A DNA stretch of 24,561 nucleotides, from the NCBI GenBank assembly GCA_002336855.1, contig DDEV01000047.1:25899-50459 (forward strand), given 5' to 3'. Below are positions 8,137-14,430 of this stretch, piece by piece (positions within the stretch are counted from its first letter, which is position 1; the number at the start of each line of letters is the position of its first letter). A model generated the notes under the pieces. It had not been told where the DNA came from. It worked only from the letters and a program-made list of their open reading frames with translations, and did no database searches. The DNA comes from Leucobacter sp. UBA1945 (GTDB taxonomy: Bacteria > Actinomycetota > Actinomycetes > Actinomycetales > Microbacteriaceae). Both the position numbers and the translations under genes were made by a program.

Positions 8137-8889
8137 CTACGCCTTTCCGATATCTGGGTTGACCTTCAACAGGTCCTCCGGCGGCCCGTCGCTCGCGGGC
8201 TGAAAGTTGTCGAGCACCGCATACGCGATCGCCCGCTCGTCCGAGCCGAAGTCTTTCGGGTGACATGTGGTGAGCGTCAAGATCTGGTCGACGCCGGGCA
8301 CCCCGTCAAGCCGCGGAAAAGGCAACAGAACGTCGCTCTCTTCTGGCAGCACGTATTCGATCGAGCGGAACTTATAGGTGTACCAGCCCTCTGCGGTCTG
8401 CACATAGATCGAGTCGCCGAGGCGCAGGTTCATGATCTCTTTGAAGGGAGTGGTGCGCGGGCCCGAGCGGTGGGCGGCGACTGCAAAGTTGCCCGCTTCG
8501 CCTGGCATCTGCGTCTTGTCGTAGTGGCCGATGCCCTTCTCGGTCACGTTCAGCACCTCTGATCGCGAGACGCCCTCGGCGATGTTGTTCACGAATGTCG
8601 AACCGAACGCCGGAATGTACATCAGACCGAATGTCTCGTTCATCGGCGGTCTCGCCGCAACAGGCACGACGCCGTCATAGGGCTCAGTCGGCGCTGCCGC
8701 CTTCAGCTCGGCCGAGAACCCCTGGGCGAGCTTCGCCTGCTCTGCCACGACGACGGTGCCCGTGTACCACGGCTGCCACACGATGTACCCAACGACGATC
8801 AGGCCGCTCAAGAACAGCAGCTCGCCGATCACGGTCAACGGGCTGAGTCTCGCCCTCCCGCGCTGCCTGGGCGTGTGTCGACCTGCCAT
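8137..8889 (-). CDS. Class E sortase
   Basis: A 250-residue membrane-anchored transpeptidase. There is an Arg-rich cytoplasmic N-terminus, one transmembrane helix (~18-38), a linker, and the sortase beta-barrel. Catalytic residues are visible: His140 in AAHRSG, Cys209 in TLTTCHP and Arg219 in SDERA. The TLTTCHP form is typical of the actinobacterial class E enzymes, which attach surface proteins with LAXTG-like signals to the wall. No sorting-signal protein is encoded nearby, so this is probably a housekeeping enzyme. A TAGACT hexamer 6 nt before the ATG and no Shine-Dalgarno suggest a leaderless message. Confidence 0.93.
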   Translation of the reverse strand: MAGRHTPRQRGRARLSPLTVIGELLFLSGLIVVGYIVWQPWYTGTVVVAEQAKLAQGFSAELKAAAPTEPYDGVVPVAARPPMNETFGLMYIPAFGSTFVNNIAEGVSRSEVLNVTEKGIGHYDKTQMPGEAGNFAVAAHRSGPRTTPFKEIMNLRLGDSIYVQTAEGWYTYKFRSIEYVLPEESDVLLPFPRLDGVPGVDQILTLTTCHPKDFGSDERAIAYAVLDNFQPASDGPPEDLLKVNPDIGKA

Positions 8890-8895
8890 GGAAAC

Positions 8896-8901
8896 AGTCT
8901 A
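8896..8901 (-). promoter_or_regulatory. Putative -10 element for leaderless sortase mRNA
   Basis: TAGACT on the minus strand, followed by 6 nt and then the sortase ATG (8889). This would place transcription start at or next to the ATG. No Shine-Dalgarno is visible. Confidence 0.65.
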
Positions 8902-8971
8902 GGTGCGCATGCTGTGAGTGTGACCAAGCTGCGAAAGCTCAGACGGCGCGTCTTGTCAGACCGCTTCAGGA

Positions 8972-8977
8972 TAGAAT
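8972..8977 (+). promoter_or_regulatory. Putative -10 element for leaderless crgA mRNA
   Basis: TAGAAT sits 7 nt before the crgA ATG with no Shine-Dalgarno between them. It is divergent from the sortase promoter in the same 95-bp gap. A TTGTCA at 8953-8958 is too close (13 nt) to be a normal -35. Confidence 0.65.
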
Positions 8978-8984
8978 CGTTCGC

Positions 8985-9266
8985 ATGGCTGCAGCAGGAA
9001 AAGACGTAAGCAAGCAGAGCGCAAAGAAGGTGGATCGCCTCAGCAAGGCTGAGGCCGCCGAACTGCGCCGCGAAGCTCCCAACCCCGTATGGTTCAAGCC
9101 GCTCATGTTCGGCTTCATGCTGCTTGGGCTCGTCTGGATCATCGTCTACTACATCACCAGCGCGACCACCCTGCCGCTGCCGATTCCGGCTCTCGGCCAG
9201 GGCAACATCTTCGTCGGCTTCGGCCTCGTGCTTGTGGGCTTCATGATGACGCCCTGGTGGAAGTAG
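8985..9266 (+). CDS. crgA: Cell division protein CrgA
   Basis: A 93-residue protein with a charged N-terminal cytoplasmic stretch and two transmembrane helices (~36-58 and ~72-89). The PNPVWFKPLMFG segment before helix 1 and the MTPWWK end are characteristic of CrgA (UPF0233). CrgA is an actinobacterial inner-membrane divisome protein that contacts FtsZ, PBPs and other septal factors and coordinates division with wall synthesis. Position near pknB and the origin matches other actinobacteria. The gene is monocistronic here, divergent from the sortase and convergent with the rhomboid gene. Confidence 0.95.
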   Translation: MAAAGKDVSKQSAKKVDRLSKAEAAELRREAPNPVWFKPLMFGFMLLGLVWIIVYYITSATTLPLPIPALGQGNIFVGFGLVLVGFMMTPWWK

Positions 9267-9309
9267 CCCCTTCACGCACTCGAATCACATGGGTGTAATT
9301 CTCCCCAGC

Positions 9310-9330
9310 TGTGAATATACCTGTGGATAA
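9310..9330. other. Consensus DnaA box plus a degenerate second copy
   Basis: TGTGGATAA at 9322-9330 is the reverse complement of the consensus DnaA box TTATCCACA (9/9). TGTGAATAT at 9310-9318, 12 bp upstream in the same orientation, matches 7/9. They lie in a locally AT-rich gap between two convergent genes, so they are unlikely to be promoter-associated. Too few boxes are present to call this an origin; titration or a chance match are alternatives. Confidence 0.55.
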
Positions 9331-9378
9331 CTTTTAGGTCATTACAAGACCGGGCCCATCGAGTGAATAAGAAACCCT

Positions 9379-9438
9379 CGAATGGATGACTCATCTACCG
9401 TGGTGTAGCTACACATTCGACGGATAGCCATCCATTCG
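9379..9438. repeat. Long-range inverted repeat and nested palindrome in the crgA/rhomboid gap
   Basis: CGAATGGATG (9379-9388) pairs perfectly with CATCCATTCG (9429-9438). Between them lies the 12-bp palindrome GTGTAGCTACAC (9403-9414). A second 12-bp palindrome, GGGCCTAGGCCC (9445-9456), spans the rhomboid stop codon. Between convergent genes these probably act as bidirectional termination structures, but the 40-nt span of the main repeat is large for that. Confidence 0.5.
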
Positions 9439-9448
9439 CGAAGGGGGC

Positions 9449-10402
9449 CTAGGCCCAGAGCGCGGGCGGCACCATGAAGTACGTCCACGCGAGGCCCACG
9501 ACCACGACGGTCAGGGCAGTCATCGCAACGGCGCGAATCGTCTTCTTGCGTGGACCGCGCGTGATGAGCAGCACCCACATGGTGAGTGCGCCGATGAGCA
9601 TTCCGCCGAGGTGCGCCTGCCACGAGATGGCAGCACCCGGGATGAATCCGATCGCGAAGTTGATGCCGATCAATACGGCGAGCGACGTCACATTCACGCG
9701 GTTCGCTCGAAGCGCCACGAACGTCGCGGCGAGCAGTGCGAAGATCGCGCCCGAGGCTCCCACGGTCGCCGTTCGCAGCGCAGACACCTGATCGGGTGCG
9801 AAAAACACCCAGAACATCACGCCGAGCGAACCGCCGAGGCCGCCGAGAAGGTAGAGCGCCGTGAACCAGAGCCGACCGAGCATGCGCTCAAGGTTCGGCC
9901 CGAACAGCCATAGCGCATACATGTTGAAGAGAATGTGCAAAAAGAAGCCGGGCGAGTGCGTGAACATCGCGGTGAACATGCGCCAAGGTTCGAAGAATTG
10001 CGGTAGCGAATGCACTGGCGCGTACCAGAGCGCAGCAGTCACCGGGTCTACACCCGACGAACCGCTGAAGAACCAGCGCGCCAGCATCTGCGCCGCGAAC
10101 ACGACCGCACAGATCACCATGATCGTGTAGGTGACGACGGGGCGATCCTGGTCGCTCAACTTGCGGGTGAATACCCTGGCCTTACGGCCTGCCCGAGCCG
10201 CCGTGCTCGGCGCCGCGGCGCGCACGCAATCGGCACAGAGCACACCGACCGATGACACGGTCTGGCACTCAGAGCAGATGGTGCGCCCACAGCGCTGACA
10301 CAGCGTAAAGCTCGGGCGATCCTTGTGGCGGTAACAGAAATCGTCGGGACCCGGCTCGGCCCGCTCACCGTACTGCGGCGCTCCGTTACCGCCAAAAGAC
10401 AC
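9449..10402 (-). CDS. Rhomboid-family intramembrane serine protease with N-terminal zinc-finger
   Basis: A 317-residue protein. Residues 23-59 form a B-box-like metal-binding module (C23, H26, C35, C38, C43, C46, C56, C59). The rhomboid domain with about six or seven helices follows, with catalytic Ser217 in GASGA and His264 in WQAHLGG; the HILFN loop segment (156-160) is also present. Rhomboids cleave transmembrane helices within the bilayer; the substrate here is unknown. The start is a GTG at 10402, supported by an upstream AGAGG, 3 bp after the ppiA stop, so the two genes are probably cotranscribed. The same gene pair occurs near the origin in many actinobacteria. Confidence 0.92.
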   Translation of the reverse strand: MSFGGNGAPQYGERAEPGPDDFCYRHKDRPSFTLCQRCGRTICSECQTVSSVGVLCADCVRAAAPSTAARAGRKARVFTRKLSDQDRPVVTYTIMVICAVVFAAQMLARWFFSGSSGVDPVTAALWYAPVHSLPQFFEPWRMFTAMFTHSPGFFLHILFNMYALWLFGPNLERMLGRLWFTALYLLGGLGGSLGVMFWVFFAPDQVSALRTATVGASGAIFALLAATFVALRANRVNVTSLAVLIGINFAIGFIPGAAISWQAHLGGMLIGALTMWVLLITRGPRKKTIRAVAMTALTVVVVGLAWTYFMVPPALWA

Positions 10403-10405
10403 GGC

Positions 10406-10915
10406 TTAGACCTCTGCGATCTCGATGCCGGTCATCACGACATCGTCGAGGGGGCGATCCTGCGCGCCAACGGGAACAGCTGCAATCGCATCGACAACAG
10501 CCTTCGAAGCGTCGTCGGCAACCTCACCGAAGATCGAGTGCTTGCCGTTGAGCCAAGCCGGAGCCATCGTGGTGATGAAGAACTGCGAGCCGTTGGTGCC
10601 CGAGATCTTGCCGGTCATGTCACGGCGCTTGCCGGCGTTCGCCATAGCGAGCTGGTAGGGCTTGTCGAAGACGAGCTCGGGGTGAATCTCGTCGTCGAAG
10701 GTGTAGCCGGGGCCGCCCATGCCGGTGCCGTCGGGGTCGCCGCCCTGAATCATGAAGTCCTGGATGATGCGGTGAAAGATCACACCGTCATAGAAGCCCT
10801 TCTGGGCCAGGTCGACGAAGTTCTTGACCGTCTTCGGCGCCTGATCGCCGAAAAGGTTGATGACGATATCGCCGTGGTTCGTGTGAATGGTCGCAACTGC
10901 AGAGTGAAGAGTCAT
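10406..10915 (-). CDS. ppiA: Cyclophilin-type peptidyl-prolyl isomerase
   Basis: A 169-residue single-domain cytosolic cyclophilin that catalyses cis-trans isomerisation at proline bonds. Active-site residues are intact: Arg49 and Phe54 in FHRIIQDFMIQGGD, Gln57, Gln111-Phe112-Phe113, Trp121 and His126. There is no signal peptide. It is the first gene of a two-gene run with the rhomboid protease. A TACAAT hexamer lies 7 nt before the ATG with no Shine-Dalgarno, pointing to a leaderless message, and an 18-bp palindrome sits just upstream of that hexamer. Confidence 0.95.
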   Translation of the reverse strand: MTLHSAVATIHTNHGDIVINLFGDQAPKTVKNFVDLAQKGFYDGVIFHRIIQDFMIQGGDPDGTGMGGPGYTFDDEIHPELVFDKPYQLAMANAGKRRDMTGKISGTNGSQFFITTMAPAWLNGKHSIFGEVADDASKAVVDAIAAVPVGAQDRPLDDVVMTGIEIAEV

Positions 10916-10922
10916 AGCTGCA

Positions 10923-10928
10923 ATTGTA
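10923..10928 (-). promoter_or_regulatory. Putative -10 element of ppiA (leaderless)
   Basis: TACAAT on the minus strand followed by 7 nt and the ppiA ATG. No ribosome binding site is seen in the intervening bases. Confidence 0.6.
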
Positions 10929-10932
10929 TGAG

Positions 10933-10950
10933 GTCACGTCTCGACGTGAC
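10933..10950. promoter_or_regulatory. 18-bp operator-like palindrome over the ppiA promoter
   Basis: GTCACGTC (10933-10940) and GACGTGAC (10943-10950) form a perfect 8-bp inverted repeat with a 2-bp centre. It begins 4 bp upstream of the proposed ppiA -10 hexamer, that is, in the spacer between -35 and -10, where a repressor would block polymerase. The symmetry suggests a dimeric regulator; which one is unknown. Confidence 0.55.
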
Positions 10951-11046
10951 TGAGTGCGCCCGGCAGGTGCTCCAGCCTGGCTAACGGCTGTGTCATCTCA
11001 ACAACTCGGCATGCGTCTCCAGCTAGATCGTGTACCGTGGTGATGG

Positions 11047-11058
11047 TAGGCACGCCTA
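11047..11058. promoter_or_regulatory. TAGGC-N2-GCCTA inverted repeat before the 168-residue gene
   Basis: TAGGCACGCCTA lies between a possible -10 (TACCGT, 11032-11037) and the Shine-Dalgarno of the gene starting at 11079. The half-site resembles the TTAGG half of DtxR/IdeR-family metal-regulator boxes, but the match is short and the full 19-bp consensus is not present. Confidence 0.3.
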
Positions 11059-11078
11059 ACACACCGCCGGAGGTTCTT

Positions 11079-11585
11079 ATGTCACTCTCACGTAAGCGCA
11101 AGCGCGAACTGAACAAGCTTCGTTCGCAGGCTGAGGTGCTGCTCGACGAGCAGCGCGAGATTCTCGGGCACGCGGGGCTTCTCGCACAAGAGGCCGGTCG
11201 CCAGGCCAAGCACCTGGGCAACGAGGTTGTGGTGCCCCGGGTCAACGAGGCTCTCGAGGGTGTTCGCCCGACCATCGACCGCGGTGTGCAGAGCGCGCGC
11301 CGCGCATCAAACCAGGCGCGCCTCTTCGTCGCGCCCCTGCTCGCGAGTGCCCTCGCCAGCACCGTGCGCGGCCTCGAGCGCATGGAGAACAGCGATGCGG
11401 CCCGACAGGTTCAGGCATTCGCTGTGCAGCAAGGTCTGTTGCAGGCACCGAAGAAGAAGTTCGGTTTCGGCAAGGTGCTCGCCATCGGTGCTGGCGTCGC
11501 CGCGGCGGGCGCTATCGGCTACACCCTGTGGCAGGCGTTTCGCAGCGACGACGAGCTTTGGGTCGCCCCAGAGGATCGCGCCTAG
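11079..11585 (+). CDS. Hypothetical one-helix membrane protein, possibly CwsA-like
   Basis: A 168-residue protein. It starts with a Lys/Arg-rich segment (SLSRKRKREL), continues as a long probable amphipathic helical region, and ends with a Gly/Ala-rich transmembrane helix (~128-147) and a short acidic tail. The ATG at 11079 is chosen because CGGAGG lies 5-7 nt upstream; the frame extends farther up but without a site. In mycobacteria the gene between ppiA and crgA encodes CwsA, a small one-helix division/wall protein. The location and topology here are similar, but I see no decisive sequence identity, so the link is an inference. A strong terminator follows the stop. Confidence 0.8.
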   Translation: MSLSRKRKRELNKLRSQAEVLLDEQREILGHAGLLAQEAGRQAKHLGNEVVVPRVNEALEGVRPTIDRGVQSARRASNQARLFVAPLLASALASTVRGLERMENSDAARQVQAFAVQQGLLQAPKKKFGFGKVLAIGAGVAAAGAIGYTLWQAFRSDDELWVAPEDRA

Positions 11586-11598
11586 CCGTATCAGCTCA

Positions 11599-11637
11599 CC
11601 CCTACCGAGGCGCGAAACCGCCTGGGTAGGGGTTCTT
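11599..11637 (+). terminator. Rho-independent-like terminator of the 11079-11585 gene
   Basis: CCCCTACC (11599-11606) pairs with GGTAGGGG (11625-11632). After a G/G mismatch the stem continues AGGCG (11608-11612) with CGCCT (11619-11623), leaving a 6-nt loop. TTCTT follows. It starts 14 nt after the stop codon. Confidence 0.8.
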
Positions 11638-11739
11638 ACTGTCTTCTCGTAGGCGCCGAGGTCGGGGTTTTGCTGTCCCCGTAGTCGACTGCACACAGCA
11701 AGCGGCTGCATCGCCGCAGCTGTTCAGCGTGCCCGAAGG

Positions 11740-12243
11740 CTACTTGCTGGGCTTGCTGGCCTTCGCCTGCCGATTACTCGGGCGCCGACCACTGCCACGC
11801 CCGCGCTGATCGATACCCGCCATGCGCATTGCCGCCTGCACGAGCGAGAGCGTACGAAGACCCTTGACATCGCGAATCGAAACCCAACGGGCCTCATCTG
11901 AGCTGCCGCCGACCTCGTTGCGCAACGGACCGTCTTTCACCGTCGCACGGTAGATGATGCGAATCGTGTGTAGCTCGGGGTCGGTGCCCTCGGGCACCTC
12001 CTCGCGCACCATCACGCGGGAATCCACGCCGATAAGCTTGCCGACGCGCGCCTCGAGGCCCGTTTCTTCAAGCACTTCGCGCACCACGGCGTCTCGAGGA
12101 TCCTCGCCGGGTTCAAGGCCGCCCCCCGGCAGCGTCCACCCGTGCAGGTGGCCACGACGCCAGTGCGTAAGCAGCAGCTTGCCCCGCCGTTCGACTACCG
12201 CGTATGCAGCAACTCTCATATCCATAGGCCACGTCCAATACAT
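11740..12243 (-). CDS. NUDIX hydrolase
   Basis: A NUDIX pyrophosphohydrolase of up to 167 residues, cytosolic. The Nudix box is complete: G-x5-E-x7-REVLEETGL beginning at GGGLEPGED (about residues 40-62). The substrate (nucleotide, dinucleotide or similar) cannot be told from the sequence. The C-terminal ~25 residues are basic and low in complexity. The start is uncertain: ATGs exist at 12243, 12225 and 12219, and none has a convincing Shine-Dalgarno; the two later ones remove only 6 or 8 residues before MRVAAYAVV. In other actinobacteria a NUDIX gene often sits near ppiA or further along the origin arm, but I draw no pathway from this. Confidence 0.9.
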   Translation of the reverse strand: MYWTWPMDMRVAAYAVVERRGKLLLTHWRRGHLHGWTLPGGGLEPGEDPRDAVVREVLEETGLEARVGKLIGVDSRVMVREEVPEGTDPELHTIRIIYRATVKDGPLRNEVGGSSDEARWVSIRDVKGLRTLSLVQAAMRMAGIDQRGRGSGRRPSNRQAKASKPSK

Positions 12244-12248
12244 GTGAA

Positions 12249-12279
12249 CCCCGCTGCGAACGACTGAGTTCGAGCGGGG
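12249..12279 (-). terminator. Hairpin between the alpha/beta hydrolase and NUDIX genes
   Basis: CCCCGCT (12249-12255) pairs with AGCGGGG (12273-12279), and after a one-base bulge CGAAC (12257-12261) pairs with GTTCG (12268-12272) around a 6-nt loop. A second, weaker hairpin (12320-12339) spans the hydrolase stop codon. Both suit termination of the hydrolase transcript. The first lies only 6 nt from the NUDIX ATG at 12243, so it could also affect NUDIX translation. Confidence 0.65.
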
Positions 12280-12326
12280 CGGCGCGCGATATCTCTATCT
12301 CAGGGGCACCTTGTTCTGTACTGAGC

Positions 12327-13400
12327 CTACCGGCTCGGTGAATGGTGAGTGTCTAGGGCTCGCTCAAACGGCCGCTTGCCGAGCAACCAGCGGTTCATGC
12401 GTTGATAGGCCTCTTCTCGCACCTTCGCCTCCGAGAGAAACACGTCGTGCAGCGCCCCGTTGATACGCTCGATCGTCACAGACGGGCCGAGGCGAAGACC
12501 GGCTCTTGCCACAGCATCTACGTCAAGCACCGTGTCGGCCCGAAGCATCGCGTCGGTCCAACTGAGCCCGAACACGGATCGGGCAGAGAGCAGTATGCAC
12601 ACCGGCATACCCACGTCGATGCCTGCTGCGATCCTCTCGTGCCCTGCAATAATTGCCTTGAGCCACCCCGCGCGCACCGGCATCGTATGATCCGGGCGCC
12701 ACGCCGGGTTCACCGCTGCGACGACGTCAGGATCGCTCGCACGCTGCGCCTGCGTGTAGAACCCGAGATCGAGTTGTGGCAACGTGATCTCGTGAGGGCT
12801 GTACCTCGCGTGCAGATTGATCACCGGCGCGATCGCGCGCCGAGCCGCACCGCTGACTTGCAGCTCGAGCCACGGGCTGTTGAGCACGAGCGCATCGGCG
12901 ACCCCGCGGTGGCGATCAGCCCAGAGGCTCAGCACGAGTCCCCCGGTGGAGTGCCCGAGCAGCACGAGCGATCGGTGGTTCGGCGTCGTCGCTGTCGCCC
13001 CGCCGCCCCTCGAGCCGCCGGTGTTGTCGTTTCGCATGATGTCGATCGCCGCGTTGATCTCGGTGTCATAGTCTTCGAGGCGCTCGGTGTAGCCGAAGGT
13101 CTGCCCTTGACGCAGGCTGCGCCCGTATTTGCGCAGGTCGAGCGCGAAGAACCTGGCACCGCGCGAGGTGAAGTATCGGGCGAGATCCTTCTGAAAGAAG
13201 TAGTCGCTCCAGCCGTGCACATAGAGCACGTCGAGGTGCTCGAGGTCTCGCACGCGACCGAGGGTGCGATCCCAAAACCCGAGCGGAGTCGGCAGCGCCC
13301 GCACGAGCGTCGCGATGAGCGGCCCCTCGCTGTCTTCGCCGAGGTCGATGTCGGTGCACTCGAACTCATCGCCGAGCACGTCGCTTCGCCACTGGGTCAT
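12327..13400 (-). CDS. Alpha/beta-hydrolase fold protein (serine aminopeptidase S33-like)
   Basis: A 357-residue cytosolic hydrolase. The nucleophile elbow is GHSTGG with Ser151. The oxyanion region is in LYVHGWSDY (~58-66), and the C-terminal GALHDVFLSE supplies the likely catalytic His. The catalytic Asp is probably in the preceding region around Leu-Leu-Ser-Ala-Arg. A Gly/Thr-rich insertion (~residues 124-142) directly before the nucleophile strand is unusual and probably a surface loop. The monoglyceride-lipase/S33 subgroup is a reasonable label, but the substrate is unknown. TAGACT lies 6 nt before the ATG, with no Shine-Dalgarno, suggesting it starts its own leaderless transcript. Confidence 0.85.
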   Translation of the reverse strand: MTQWRSDVLGDEFECTDIDLGEDSEGPLIATLVRALPTPLGFWDRTLGRVRDLEHLDVLYVHGWSDYFFQKDLARYFTSRGARFFALDLRKYGRSLRQGQTFGYTERLEDYDTEINAAIDIMRNDNTGGSRGGGATATTPNHRSLVLLGHSTGGLVLSLWADRHRGVADALVLNSPWLELQVSGAARRAIAPVINLHARYSPHEITLPQLDLGFYTQAQRASDPDVVAAVNPAWRPDHTMPVRAGWLKAIIAGHERIAAGIDVGMPVCILLSARSVFGLSWTDAMLRADTVLDVDAVARAGLRLGPSVTIERINGALHDVFLSEAKVREEAYQRMNRWLLGKRPFERALDTHHSPSR

Positions 13401-13406
13401 GTCGCC

Positions 13407-13412
13407 AGTCTA
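13407..13412 (-). promoter_or_regulatory. Putative -10 element of the alpha/beta hydrolase (leaderless)
   Basis: TAGACT on the minus strand, 6 nt before the ATG at 13400. The hexamer and spacing are the same as for the sortase and cupin genes. Confidence 0.65.
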
Positions 13413-13459
13413 GAACCCGCGCTGCAGGTCGCGGTTGTTCGCACCGAGTGGCCTGCGAC

Positions 13460-14362
13460 TCAGGCCCGCGTGCGCCGCATACTCGCGGTCGTGACGAGCA
13501 CGTTGCTGAGCACGACGAGCGCAATGCCGAGCCACTCCTGCACGCTGAGCACCTGGTGCAGCATGACGAGGCCGACGATCGCCGCCCACACCGGGTGCAT
13601 GCTCTGCAGCGTGCTGAACACATTGGCGGGCACGCGGCGCAGGGCGATCAGGTCGATCGAGAACGGCACGACCGATGAGAGCAATGCGCAGATCACGGCG
13701 AAGCCGATCGCCCAGAGTGCTGGTGGGTGCGCCGTGAACCAGTAGATTGCGATCGGCACCCACATGATCGCCGAGACCAGGCTCGCGGCGCCGGCTCCCT
13801 GCAGCCCGGGCATTCGCTGCCCGATCTTTCGGTTCAGCAGCACGTAGCATCCCCAGGCCACGCCTGAGACGAGTCCGATACCGACGCCGAGCAGGTCGGT
13901 GCTGGGGCTCGGGTTCACGAGCACGACGACGCCGACGGCCGCGAGCAGCCCGCACAGCAGGTCGATGGCACGGCGAGAGGCGAGGATCGCAATCGCCAGC
14001 GGGCCCAGAAACTCGAGGGTGATGGCGAGCCCGAGCCCCAGGCGATCGATGGTGATGTAGACGCTCGTGTTCATGACCCCGAACACTATGCCGAGGCACA
14101 GCACCGGCCACCACTGCGCCCAGGTCATGCTGCGAAAGCGGGGTCGACCGACAGGCACGAGCACCGCGGCGGTGATCAGCTGCCGAATTGAGACGACGCC
14201 GACCGGGCCGATCGATGGAAACGCAAGCGCCCCGGTCGCCGCGCCAACCTGGTTGCTGAGCGACGCGGTGAGCGCGAGCACGATGCCGCGCCCCAGACCA
14301 CGGTCTTCGGATGCCTGGGTCTGAACGATGGGCTGCTCTGCGGTCGCGGTCGAGGTGGTCAC
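13460..14362 (-). CDS. EamA/DMT-superfamily transporter (RhtA-like)
   Basis: A 300-residue inner-membrane protein with about ten hydrophobic helices in two EamA repeats. The second repeat ends with the conserved PVWAAIVGLVMLHQVLS-type segment (about residues 257-273). The overall form is that of RhtA/YdcZ-like exporters of amino acids or related metabolites; the substrate is not predictable. The start is a GTG at 14362, preceded at 6 nt by TATCGT. It is divergent from a LysR-type gene with a 68-bp gap, the classic arrangement of a LysR regulator controlling its neighbour. A long reading frame overlapping in another frame (13410-14390) is a codon-bias shadow. Confidence 0.9.
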   Translation of the reverse strand: MTTSTATAEQPIVQTQASEDRGLGRGIVLALTASLSNQVGAATGALAFPSIGPVGVVSIRQLITAAVLVPVGRPRFRSMTWAQWWPVLCLGIVFGVMNTSVYITIDRLGLGLAITLEFLGPLAIAILASRRAIDLLCGLLAAVGVVVLVNPSPSTDLLGVGIGLVSGVAWGCYVLLNRKIGQRMPGLQGAGAASLVSAIMWVPIAIYWFTAHPPALWAIGFAVICALLSSVVPFSIDLIALRRVPANVFSTLQSMHPVWAAIVGLVMLHQVLSVQEWLGIALVVLSNVLVTTASMRRTRA

Positions 14363-14368
14363 GGCTCC

Positions 14369-14374
14369 ACGATA
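14369..14374 (-). promoter_or_regulatory. Putative -10 element of the EamA gene
   Basis: TATCGT on the minus strand, 6 nt before the GTG start. GGAG is also present, but it is too close to the start to be a normal Shine-Dalgarno. Confidence 0.5.
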
Positions 14375-14384
14375 GTTCGCCGAG

Positions 14385-14403
14385 TTCCATACGTATTGTG
14401 CAA
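14385..14403. promoter_or_regulatory. LysR-type operator candidate between divergent genes
   Basis: TTCCA (14385-14389) and TGCAA (14399-14403) form an interrupted inverted repeat, TTNCA-N9-TGNAA, which contains the T-N11-A core of LysR-family sites. The palindrome ATACGTAT (14389-14396) lies inside it. The site is midway between the two proposed -10 elements, so one bound tetramer could govern both genes. Confidence 0.55.
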
Positions 14404-14418
14404 GTTTCTGAGCTTTTA

Positions 14419-14424
14419 TACGCT
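14419..14424 (+). promoter_or_regulatory. Putative -10 element of the LysR gene
   Basis: TACGCT, 6 nt before the ATG at 14431. The overlapping TTATAC (14416-14421) is an alternative. No Shine-Dalgarno is visible. Confidence 0.45.
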
Positions 14425-14430
14425 TATCGC

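Noticed and set aside
11037..11078. Upstream start for the 168-residue protein
   Set aside because: The ATG at 11079 has a textbook CGGAGG; the upstream codons cover the inverted repeat and a possible promoter.
11702..11717. GCGGC-N6-GCCGC hairpin after the NUDIX stop
   Set aside because: Only 5 bp of stem with no T-run; too weak to list as a terminator in such GC-rich DNA.
12402..13745. 447-codon plus-strand frame opposite the alpha/beta hydrolase
   Set aside because: Long only because high GC suppresses stops; it covers the hydrolase with GHSTGG and has no recognisable domain.
13410..14390. 326-codon minus-strand frame overlapping the EamA gene
   Set aside because: Its translation is an Arg/Gly/His-rich low-complexity string, while the other frame encodes a clear ten-helix transporter.
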